From: Candidatus Thiothrix putei
GTDB lineage: Bacteria > Pseudomonadota > Gammaproteobacteria > Thiotrichales > Thiotrichaceae
Assembly: GCA_029972225.1 (NCBI GenBank)
Contig: CP124756.1
Coordinates: forward strand, 2,648,001 to 2,712,000
DNA length: 64,000 nt
Reading direction: 5' to 3'
Part shown: positions 55,941 to 64,000 of the stretch, piece by piece
Position numbering within the stretch: the stretch's first letter is position 1
Layout: every line of letters starts with the position of its first letter
Notes under the pieces: model-generated
The model's database searches: none
Told to the model about the DNA's origin: nothing
What the model saw: the letters and a program-made list of their open reading frames with translations, nothing else
Made by a program: the position numbers and the translations under genes

Positions 55941-56196
55941 AAAGTTGGCATGGACAGATGAAGCATGGGCGGACTACCTATACTGGCAAACCCAAGACAA
56001 AAAGACACTCAAACGCATCAACAAACTCATTGAAGACACCAAACGCACGCCCTTTGAAGGCATCGGCAAACCCGAACCACTGCGGCACAACCTAGCAGGC
56101 TTTTGGTCACGCCGCATTGATGAAACCAACCGCATAGTCTACGCCGCAGACGACGAATACCTAACCATCATCGCCTGCCGCTACCACTACGACTAA
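55933..56196 (+). CDS. yoeB: YoeB-family mRNA interferase toxin
   Basis: 87 residues: KKLAWTDEAWADYLYWQTQD, the middle RINKLIEDTKRTPFEGIGKP, EPLRHNLAGFWSRRIDETNR and the end IIACRYHYD. The conserved catalytic residues of YoeB (Glu in PFEGIGKPE, Arg in WSRRID, His in CRYHYD) are present, so it should cleave mRNA in the ribosome A site. Confidence 0.94.
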   Translation: MTKKLAWTDEAWADYLYWQTQDKKTLKRINKLIEDTKRTPFEGIGKPEPLRHNLAGFWSRRIDETNRIVYAADDEYLTIIACRYHYD

Positions 56197-56210
56197 CCCC
56201 ACCTCTTACT

Positions 56211-56235
56211 CCCTTCACCCCCTGCGGGGGAAGGG
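56211..56235. repeat. GC-rich hairpin between yoeB and guaA
   Basis: CCCTTC...GAAGGG enclosing CCCC/GGGG forms a strong hairpin between convergent genes. No T-run follows, so it is either a weak terminator or another dispersed palindrome. Confidence 0.5.
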
Positions 56236-56255
56236 CCGGGGATGGGGGGGCTTCC

Positions 56256-57833
56256 CTACTCCCACTCAATCGTAGCCGGAGGTTTCCCCGAAATATCATA
56301 AACCACCCGCGAAACCCCGCGTATCTCATTGATAATCCGCCGCGACAACAGATCCAACAACTCATACGGCAAATGCGCCCAACGCGCCGTCATAAAGTCA
56401 ATCGTTTCCACCGCCCGCAACGCAATCACATAATCATAACGCCGCCCATCGCCGGTCACGCCCACCGATTTCACCGGCAAGAACACCGCGAACGCCTGCG
56501 AAGTCTTGTCATACAAATCATGCTTGCGCAGTTCTTCAATGAAAATATGGTCAGCCAAACGCAGCAAATCCGCGTATTCCTTCTTCACCTCACCCAGAAT
56601 CCGCACGCCCAAACCAGGGCCTGGGAACGGGTGGCGATACACCATTTCCGGCGGCAAACCGAGTTCCACCCCCATCACGCGCACTTCATCCTTAAACAAT
56701 TCGCGTAACGGCTCGACCAGCCCCAGCTTCATGTTTTCTGGCAAACCGCCGACGTTATGGTGCGACTTAATCAAATGCGCCTTGCCGGTTTTTGCACCCG
56801 CAGATTCGATCACATCGGGGTAAATCGTGCCTTGCGCCAACCATTTCGCCGAAGTCAGCTTGGACGATTCCTCATCGAAAATATCAATGAATAACCCGCC
56901 AATAATCTTGCGCTTCTTCTCCGGGTCAGTGACACCCGCAAGGGCTGAGAGGAAACGTTCCTCCGCATCTACCCGGATCACTTTCACCCCCATGTGTTCG
57001 GCGAACATCGCCATCACCTGATCGCCTTCGCGGTAACGCAGCAAGCCGGTATCCACGAATACACAGGTCAATTGTGTACCAATCGCCTTGTGCAACAATG
57101 CCGCGACCACGGACGAATCCACCCCGCCGGACAAGCCCAAAATGACTTCATCCGAACCCACTTTTTCGCGCACCAAGCGGATGTTTTCCTCGATGATATT
57201 CGCCGTCGTCCACAACCCTGCACAACCGCAAATGCCCTGCACAAAGCGTTGCAAAATGCGCTTGCCCTGTTTGGTATGCGTCACTTCCGGGTGGAATTGC
57301 AGCGCGTAGAAATGCCGCGACTCATCCGCCATCCCCGCAATCGGCGCGGAATCGGTGCTTGCCATCAGCTTAAAGCCTTCCGGCATCGCGGTGACTTTAT
57401 CGCCATGCGACATCCACACATCCAGCAAGCCGAAGCCTTCAGGGGAAACGTGGTCTTCAATTTCACGTAATAATTCGGTATGCCCACGCGCCCGCACTTG
57501 CGCATAACCAAACTCGCAATGGCTGGACGATTCCACCGCACCACCGAGTTGCACCGCCATCGTCTGCATCCCGTAGCAAATGCCCAACACCGGTACACCC
57601 AGCGTAAACACATTCTCAGGCGCTTTCGGCGGTTCAACATCCGTCACCGATTCAGGGCCACCGGACAAAATAATGCCCTTCGCACCAAATGCAGCAACAG
57701 CCTCGGCCTCCACATCCCACGGGTAAATCTCACAATAAACCCCAACCTCGCGCACACGCCGCGCAATCAACTGCGTATATTGCGAACCGAAATCGAGGAT
57801 CAGTACACGATCCGCATGAATATTCTGTGTCAT
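56256..57833 (-). CDS. guaA: GMP synthase (glutamine-hydrolysing)
   Basis: Converts XMP to GMP with ATP and glutamine. 525 residues, the usual length. The N-terminal glutamine amidotransferase has nucleophile Cys in [17 protein letters not shown] and a His/Glu pair in [10 protein letters not shown]. The ATP pyrophosphatase domain has [17 protein letters not shown], and the C-terminal dimerisation domain ends [11 protein letters not shown]. The ATG at 57833 is used; a TTG just upstream is an artefact. It lies 3 bp after guaB, forming the guaBA operon. Confidence 0.97.
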   Translation of the reverse strand: MTQNIHADRVLILDFGSQYTQLIARRVREVGVYCEIYPWDVEAEAVAAFGAKGIILSGGPESVTDVEPPKAPENVFTLGVPVLGICYGMQTMAVQLGGAVESSSHCEFGYAQVRARGHTELLREIEDHVSPEGFGLLDVWMSHGDKVTAMPEGFKLMASTDSAPIAGMADESRHFYALQFHPEVTHTKQGKRILQRFVQGICGCAGLWTTANIIEENIRLVREKVGSDEVILGLSGGVDSSVVAALLHKAIGTQLTCVFVDTGLLRYREGDQVMAMFAEHMGVKVIRVDAEERFLSALAGVTDPEKKRKIIGGLFIDIFDEESSKLTSAKWLAQGTIYPDVIESAGAKTGKAHLIKSHHNVGGLPENMKLGLVEPLRELFKDEVRVMGVELGLPPEMVYRHPFPGPGLGVRILGEVKKEYADLLRLADHIFIEELRKHDLYDKTSQAFAVFLPVKSVGVTGDGRRYDYVIALRAVETIDFMTARWAHLPYELLDLLSRRIINEIRGVSRVVYDISGKPPATIEWE

Positions 57834-57836
57834 CAA

Positions 57837-59330
<1,494 letters not shown>

Positions 59331-59441
59331 TCATTATAGGGTTTGACCTTCAGTCGGTAAACTGCTATCAATACGCCTCAGAGTAATTCAAGCAATTTGA
59401 TTTATCTCATTGACGTAATTTAAAAGAGGAGGAACTCATTG

Positions 59442-59843
59442 ATGAACTTAAAAGCACTATTCGCAGCACTTGCACTGTCCCTGATGGCATCCGTGGCTTT
59501 TGCGGCTGACGACAAAAAAGCCGAAGCCAAAAGCGACAAGCCAGCGGAAGCTAAAAAAGAAGAAGCAGTTGAACTGAAAGCCGATGTTGATGCTAAAGTA
59601 AAAGCAGCTATCGAAACGGCAAAAACAGCCAATGATGCGGCGAAAAAAGCCGGTTTTGAATGGTACTGGGATAACAAGCCTGCTGGCAAACATCTGGAAG
59701 CTGCGATCAAAGCCGCCAACGATGGCAAAAACGACGATGCCATGAAAATTGCTAAAGCCGTTGAAACCGCTGGCGTACAAGGTCAAGAACAAGCAGAAAA
59801 AGCTAAAACGGCTGGCCCTGCGGCTCCCGGTGCAAAAAGCTAA
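59442..59843 (+). CDS. SoxK-like (SoxXA-binding) small periplasmic protein
   Basis: 133 residues. A signal peptide (LFAALALSLMASVAFA, cut before ADDKK) is followed by a Lys/Glu/Ala linker and a helical repeat: AIETAKTANDAAKKAGFEWY, then KHLEAAIKAANDGKNDDAMK and IAKAVETAGVQGQEQAEKA. This heptad pattern with the GFEW motif resembles SoxXA-binding proteins, which stabilise the SoxXA cytochrome in thiosulfate oxidation. No other sox gene is near, so the assignment rests on sequence pattern alone. AGGAGG lies upstream of the ATG at 59442. Confidence 0.6.
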   Translation: MNLKALFAALALSLMASVAFAADDKKAEAKSDKPAEAKKEEAVELKADVDAKVKAAIETAKTANDAAKKAGFEWYWDNKPAGKHLEAAIKAANDGKNDDAMKIAKAVETAGVQGQEQAEKAKTAGPAAPGAKS

Positions 59844-59869
59844 ACGCTGATTGCAACCAGCCAATCTTG

Positions 59870-59899
59870 AAAAAGCCGAGCAATGTCTCGGCTTTTTTT
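59870..59899 (+). terminator. Intrinsic terminator
   Basis: AAAAAGCCGAG and CTCGGCTTTTTTT form an 11-bp stem with a 6-nt loop and a T7 run, directly after the SoxK-like gene and before xseA. Confidence 0.9.
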
Positions 59900-59912
59900 A
59901 TACAGTTAGCGG

Positions 59913-61265
59913 ATGCAAAACGAACGAATCACTTTCAGTGTCTCTCAACTCAACGCCGAAGTCGGACAACGCCTGTCCCAAGGCTTCCCTGCTTTGTGGG
60001 TGGAAGGCGAAATATCCAATTTCACCCGTGCCAGTTCCGGGCATTTGTACCTCAGCCTGAAAGATGCCAGTGCCCAAGTGCGCTGCGCCATGTTCAAGGG
60101 GCGAGCTTCCAGCCTCAAACTTATCCCCAAAAACGGCTTGAAAGTGTTAGTACGCGGCAAAGTCGGCTTATACGAACCACGCGGCGAATACCAGTTTATT
60201 ATCGAGCACATGGAAGATGCCGGGGTTGGCGCATTGCAACGCCAATTTGAAGAACTCAAACGCAGCTTGCAGGCGCAAGGACTGTTTGCCCCGGAACATA
60301 AACAGCCCCTCCCCGCCTTGCCGCGTTGTATCGGGGTGATCACCTCACCAACCGGGGCAGCGATTCGTGACATCCTCAACGTATTGAAACGGCGTTGCCC
60401 ACAAATTCTGGTCATGATTTACCCGGTACTCGTACAAGGCGAAGGTTCCAAAGAACAAATTGTGAATGCGCTCCGTCAAGCTGACCGTGAACAGCGTTGC
60501 GATGTGCTGATTCTGGCAAGGGGCGGCGGTTCCATCGAAGACTTGTGGTCATTCAATGAGGAAGTGGTTGCTCACGCCATCCACGCCTGCTCCTTGCCCA
60601 TTATTAGCGGGGTGGGGCATGAAATCGACTTTACGATTGCCGATTTTGTCGCGGATGTCCGCGCTCCGACCCCATCAGCAGCGGCTGAACTGGTCAGCCC
60701 CGATATGGCGGCACTGCAAACACAAGTGCAACGCCTGTTCCTCCAATTACACCGCTATCAGCAACGGCGTTTACAGGTAGCCGGTGAACACCTGCAACGC
60801 CTGCAACAACGTTTGGAAAACCAGCGACCCACCAATCGCTTACAGCAAAAAGTACAACGTTTAGATGAACTGGAAATGCGTTTGCAAGCTACTTTGCTGC
60901 GCTATTTACACAGCCAGCAACAAAAATTGACAAACTTATCCACACGTTTGCAAGTGCAATCTCCCGTGCGCCAAATTCAGCAGCAACAAGCACAACTGAA
61001 ACACTGGCAACAATACTTGCTTGTTTTAATTCAGCAACGTCTAGATAAAGCACACGATAAATTGCAAATACAGGCAGGGCAATTGCACACCTTGAGTCCG
61101 CTGGCAACGCTGGAACGTGGTTATGGCATTGTGCGCCATCTGGAAACAGGGCAAGTTATCCGCAGCATCGCACCACTACGCCTAGGGCACAGCGTGACGA
61201 CTCAAGTGCAAGACGGCAGTTTTGACAGCATTATTACCCGCATTCAAGCAGTTGATCCCAAGTAG
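59913..61265 (+). CDS. xseA: Exodeoxyribonuclease VII large subunit
   Basis: 450 residues. The N-terminal OB fold (ITFSVSQLNAEVGQRLSQGF, WVEGEISNFTRASSGHLYLS) binds single-stranded DNA. The catalytic core has PRCIGVITSPTGAAIRDILN, DVLILARGGGSIEDLWSFNE and PIISGVGHEIDFTIADFVAD. A long Gln/Leu/Arg-rich coiled coil follows and the C-terminus is LERGYGIV...-type. With the small subunit XseB, not in the window, it degrades single-stranded DNA. Its 3' end overlaps the convergent next gene by 32 bp. Confidence 0.95.
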   Translation: MQNERITFSVSQLNAEVGQRLSQGFPALWVEGEISNFTRASSGHLYLSLKDASAQVRCAMFKGRASSLKLIPKNGLKVLVRGKVGLYEPRGEYQFIIEHMEDAGVGALQRQFEELKRSLQAQGLFAPEHKQPLPALPRCIGVITSPTGAAIRDILNVLKRRCPQILVMIYPVLVQGEGSKEQIVNALRQADREQRCDVLILARGGGSIEDLWSFNEEVVAHAIHACSLPIISGVGHEIDFTIADFVADVRAPTPSAAAELVSPDMAALQTQVQRLFLQLHRYQQRRLQVAGEHLQRLQQRLENQRPTNRLQQKVQRLDELEMRLQATLLRYLHSQQQKLTNLSTRLQVQSPVRQIQQQQAQLKHWQQYLLVLIQQRLDKAHDKLQIQAGQLHTLSPLATLERGYGIVRHLETGQVIRSIAPLRLGHSVTTQVQDGSFDSIITRIQAVDPK

Positions 61266-62241
61266 CGGCTTGAGTTTGCCAGAATTTCCAGGCAGGTGGA
61301 GGCTGACAGCGCAATATACGTCCATCACCAGCCGTCAGACTGACCGAAAACTTGCCTGACTGCACACCCGCTAACACTGGCTCCAACCAATTTTTCTCAA
61401 TGGCATCCAGCGCTTGCTGCCATGCATTCAGGTCATCGCTCACACTGGGAAGGTGCAAATCGTCGAGGATAATGGCATAACGTTTACCTGCCGCCAAATG
61501 GCTATCCGCCAAGCTTGCCGTCATTTGATGTGTAGAATGCGTCGCTAACGCCATGACTTGTGCCGTAGAGCTAAGGCCAAGCCAAGCGTCAAATGTTTGT
61601 GTTTGCAAGGCTGGCAAAGCAGTCGGATTAGTCGCTCCCCACAACCAAACGGCATTCATGGCTGGCATATCCAACGTATGCAGCAGCATTTGAATTTCAT
61701 TTAACAAGCGATGCCAATAGCGTTTATCGCCTTGGGGCAGCAACGGGAAAATACTTTGCCCTTTTGCCTGCGATAAGGCCACCGTGCGTAACGGTGTAGC
61801 CGTTCGCACCTTATCCCCCAACAAATACCAACGTTGCGGGTGTCGCGCCACCAATTGTAAGCCATCTTCTGCCAGATGCTGATTCAGCATGGTCAATGCG
61901 GTTGCCATCTCCGTCATCGTTAAGACAGGCAAATTCGGCTGCAATATCACACTGTCTAAACCACTGCTAAGGTATACAGGGTCAGCACACAGCAAGGCTT
62001 GTTCGGGTGGTACACCAAAATCGAGTAAGTAACGGTAATACGCAAACGGGAGTTCCAGCCCTGTTGGGTGTCCACTTTGCTGAAACAGCGTATTTTCCAG
62101 CCCCTGTACGGGAGAGCTTTCCACACTCAACTTGGCACACAACCGCAACAACGCCTGAGCAACTGGCTGAAAAGCAAAATCTTTACGCCACAACCTCAAG
62201 GGTTGCCATAAGCCGGGAATGAAAAAATCCAGTTTAATCAT
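61234..62241 (-). CDS. Conserved protein related to phosphoglycerate-mutase-like regulatory proteins (COG4255-like)
   Basis: 335 residues with MIKLDFFIPGLWQPL at the start, ALLCADPVYLSSGLDSVILQ, HPQRWYLLGDKVRTATPL, LLNEIQMLLHTLDMPAMNAV and WLWGATNPTALP. This set of blocks (ADPVxL, RWYL, NEIQMLLH, NxxWLWG) is a conserved proteobacterial family often labelled phosphoglycerate mutase, although classic catalytic residues are not obvious. The function is unknown to me beyond the label. Confidence 0.7.
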   Translation of the reverse strand: MIKLDFFIPGLWQPLRLWRKDFAFQPVAQALLRLCAKLSVESSPVQGLENTLFQQSGHPTGLELPFAYYRYLLDFGVPPEQALLCADPVYLSSGLDSVILQPNLPVLTMTEMATALTMLNQHLAEDGLQLVARHPQRWYLLGDKVRTATPLRTVALSQAKGQSIFPLLPQGDKRYWHRLLNEIQMLLHTLDMPAMNAVWLWGATNPTALPALQTQTFDAWLGLSSTAQVMALATHSTHQMTASLADSHLAAGKRYAIILDDLHLPSVSDDLNAWQQALDAIEKNWLEPVLAGVQSGKFSVSLTAGDGRILRCQPPPAWKFWQTQAATWDQLLECG

Positions 62242-62356
62242 GAGTATCGTTAATCATTAACTTAAAGCGTTAACTTAACTGAGGTAATATACGAAAAGCT
62301 AGACTCAACAACATTTCAACTAAAGAACTTAATAACTTCTCGAAGGACTTCAGCCG

Positions 62357-63292
62357 TTGCTCTTACAACCCAACCACCACCAAAACCCATTTCCTTTTTT
62401 TGCTGTGGATGCCGCCTTCTCTGGAGAACAATGCGCGATGCTTGAGCAGCTATTTGTGCAAGACAGTGAGTGGCAACATCGGGATGGGGCGTTTTACCGC
62501 TGCTCACTGCGTGACGTTACTGACGAGATTCCTGCAACGTTTCATGCCGACATACTTGCTCGAATGCGTGAGATTACGGGATTGCCGCTTGTAGAACGTT
62601 TTATGGTCACGGCGCAACGGATGCTGCCCGGACACGTCATTGGCATCCACAGCGACCGCCCGTTTTTGGGCTATGAAATTGCGCGATTGGTCTTGCAACT
62701 CAATAAGCACTGGCAAGCTGAACATGGCGGGGTGCTGGAATTATTTGCCTCACCAGAGGGCGAAGCGGTCTTCAAGGTTAACCCTGAACACAACAAAGCT
62801 TTTGGCTTTTTACTGCACGCAGCGTCTTATCACGGTGTCACCGAAGTGACCCAGCCACGCCAAACCGTGGTCTTCAATTTCTGGCATGTAGCGAATACGC
62901 CCGAACTTGAGGCGCACATTAAAGCCTTGTTTGCTAACCTGCATTTCTCGGAATTACCCGCAGCACTCGACCCGATTGCCGCCGATGCTGAAGCAAGTTT
63001 GCCTGAAGAGGTGACATTTCGGGCAGGCACGGCGGCGATTGCGCTGCATCGTTGGGGTTATGATGCGGCAACGGTTGTGAGTGGCTACCAGTACAGTGCT
63101 GGATTGGATGGCAGTCATTCTCACGATGCAGAAACCTATGCAGCCGTGCGCCTCGCGGACTGGGTGGCGTACTTGTATCGGGATTCGTTTGATTTGGCAC
63201 GCTGGGAAATCTTGCGCAGTGAACTGGCGGGAATGGAAATGTTTACGCGCTTGTTGTCTACATGGCATCTTTGTTTACCGGAAATGTCTTGA
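62357..63292 (+). CDS. 2-oxoglutarate/Fe(II)-dependent oxygenase-like protein
   Basis: 311 residues. The double-stranded beta helix has the iron triad HxD in VIGIHSDRP and the distal His in AASYHGVTEV, followed by RQTVVFNFWH where the Arg could bind 2-oxoglutarate. This resembles prolyl-4-hydroxylase-type enzymes. A C-terminal ~100-residue part (FRAGTAAIALHRWGYDAATV) is of unknown nature. The open frame begins with TTG at 62357, with AAGGA 10 nt upstream; no better ATG fits the N-terminal fold. Substrate unknown. Confidence 0.75.
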   Translation: MLLQPNHHQNPFPFFAVDAAFSGEQCAMLEQLFVQDSEWQHRDGAFYRCSLRDVTDEIPATFHADILARMREITGLPLVERFMVTAQRMLPGHVIGIHSDRPFLGYEIARLVLQLNKHWQAEHGGVLELFASPEGEAVFKVNPEHNKAFGFLLHAASYHGVTEVTQPRQTVVFNFWHVANTPELEAHIKALFANLHFSELPAALDPIAADAEASLPEEVTFRAGTAAIALHRWGYDAATVVSGYQYSAGLDGSHSHDAETYAAVRLADWVAYLYRDSFDLARWEILRSELAGMEMFTRLLSTWHLCLPEMS

Positions 63293-63297
63293 ACTGG

Positions 63298-63376
63298 GAT
63301 TTTTAGGATTTAAGGATTAATAGGATGAAGAGGGGGTCTTCTCTTCCATCCTGCTCATCCTTAAATCCTAAAAATC
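63298..63376. repeat. Inverted repeat, 20-bp arms
   Basis: GATTTTTAGGATTTAAGGAT and its exact complement ATCCTTAAATCCTAAAAATC flank a 39-bp centre which itself pairs partly (GGATGAAGAG / CTCTTCCATCC). It follows the oxygenase stop and is probably a dispersed palindromic repeat that may also act as a terminator. Confidence 0.8.
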
Positions 63377-63400
63377 ATGGTTCAGACAATCAAAGGGGTT

Positions 63401-63490
63401 TTACCGCTCTGACGTGGCCCCCGTAATCGACATCACCGGGAAACCCACAGCCAACTTTTTCAATAAATCCGCAGCGTTACGCTTAATCAT
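63401..63490 (-). pseudogene. Remnant of a DUF4143-type AAA ATPase (N-terminal 29 codons)
   Basis: The reverse strand encodes MIKRNAADLLKKLAVGFPVM followed by SITGATSER and a stop. The typical start of AAA_14/DUF4143 ATPases is MIKR...LKKLA..FPV..ITGPRQSGKTTL, so the frame is lost exactly where the P-loop should begin. The rest of the gene is missing. With the repeat at 63298-63376 and the sequence up to 63700, in which I see nothing else, it fills the 410-bp gap. Confidence 0.65.
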
Positions 63491-63705
63491 GGCTAATCAC
63501 AACCTCAATTCCTGATTAGCCAAGTATGCGGTTCTGGCAGGCAAAAGAAAACCCCGCCTTACGGTTAAACATGCCACTTCCCACTTTTCGGTTAGGTCGT
63601 ATTACACGGGAGGATACGCTACAATCCCTTGAAATTACTGGCATCCAGTCAGGATGACGTTTTTAAGAACAACATTAGGCCACCTAATAGTAGGAGGAAG
63701 CGTTT

Positions 63706-64000
63706 GTGCAACTCACCCCATTCGAAGAAGAAGTGTTGAGTAGTATCCTATGGCAGCTTGAAGGTTATAGACTTGGTAAGGTTACTGAAAGGGTTACAAA
63801 GAGAATTTTGCGTGCAACTCTCAGAAGAATTAAACCGAAGCTCGTAGCGAGAAGTGCGAGCGTGGTTCCTAGTGTGGCTGTGGAAGTTGGCCATGCTGTA
63901 CCTGTAAACGTTATTGTTCAAAAGATAATGGATAGTAACATTATGGATGAGCGCGAACTTATGGATGTGGTTGGATTGCTTCTTGTGGCTGTTGAGCTAA
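63706..64000 (+). CDS. Unidentified gene, cut by the right window edge
   Basis: The frame is open from a GTG at 63706 to the end (98 codons), with a perfect AGGAGG 8 nt before the start, so it is very likely translated. The product starts VQLTPFEEEVLSSILWQLEG, has a basic stretch (KVTERVTKRILRATLRRIKP) and ends with a hydrophobic LMDVVGLLLVAVEL. I do not recognise it. The base composition (AT-richer third positions) differs from the housekeeping genes and may indicate transfer. Confidence 0.6.
   Translation, partial: MQLTPFEEEVLSSILWQLEGYRLGKVTERVTKRILRATLRRIKPKLVARSASVVPSVAVEVGHAVPVNVIVQKIMDSNIMDERELMDVVGLLLVAVEL

Noticed and set aside
63400..63700. DGR template repeat or reverse transcriptase near the right edge
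   Set aside because: I looked for a sequence similar to the variable blocks with AAC codons, here and elsewhere in the window, and saw none. No frame shows reverse-transcriptase motifs such as YxDD.

Overview
The window looks like chromosome from a gammaproteobacterium. Housekeeping genes (aceE, rnt, potABCD, galE, guaBA, xseA) have gammaproteobacterial-type sequences. A SoxK-like small secreted protein, the heavy IS load and the large conflict-system operon would fit a filamentous sulfur oxidiser of the Thiothrix group; that genus guess is inference only.

Layout. 1-7698: the 5' part of aceE, RNase T, a Sel1-repeat gene broken by one nonsense codon, and a potABCD polyamine uptake operon whose upstream side carries an IS630 element. 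8950-16317: two overlapping DUF697 GTPases, a polysaccharide-export lipoprotein, galE, a ComEA-like protein and a YgiB/YgiC-like pair. 16444-24591: a LolCDE/MacB-type exporter (FtsX permease plus ATPase) destroyed by three IS66-type insertions, each with its own 8-bp target duplication, so the original frames can be rebuilt. 24588-35696: a low-GC, defence-like operon of two DUF262 proteins and an AAA/PD-(D/E)XK protein. Its second DUF262 gene holds an IS that holds an IS66 that holds an IS630. 35891-43892: a P-type ATPase, a host-attachment/cbpA/cbpM/encapsulated-ferritin operon, a two-component system, two small genes and a transglutaminase. 43802-48010: a 1402-residue envelope protein of unknown function.

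The most interesting part is 48308-55550, one minus-strand operon. It encodes a trypsin-co-occurring small protein, a trypsin-like protease with a C-terminal extension, a MoxR-type AAA ATPase, a 989-residue protein (possible vWA-like region plus C-terminal FGE/C-type-lectin fold), a DUF559 nuclease and a second FGE-domain protein. The 3' ends of the two FGE genes share a 119-bp block with 15 differences. All 15 fall on first or second codon positions and all change the amino acid, while every third position is conserved. Both blocks are followed by hairpins. This is the signature of variable repeats of a diversity-generating retroelement (DGR) acting on the sensor proteins of an NTP-dependent conflict system. 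No reverse transcriptase or template repeat is seen in the window.

55686-64000: a yefM-yoeB toxin-antitoxin pair, guaBA, a SoxK-like gene, xseA, two conserved genes (phosphoglycerate-mutase-like and 2OG-Fe(II) oxygenase), a truncated DUF4143 ATPase remnant and an unidentified gene running off the right edge. GC-rich palindromic repeats are scattered through 48100-49680, and one has been absorbed in frame into an FGE gene.
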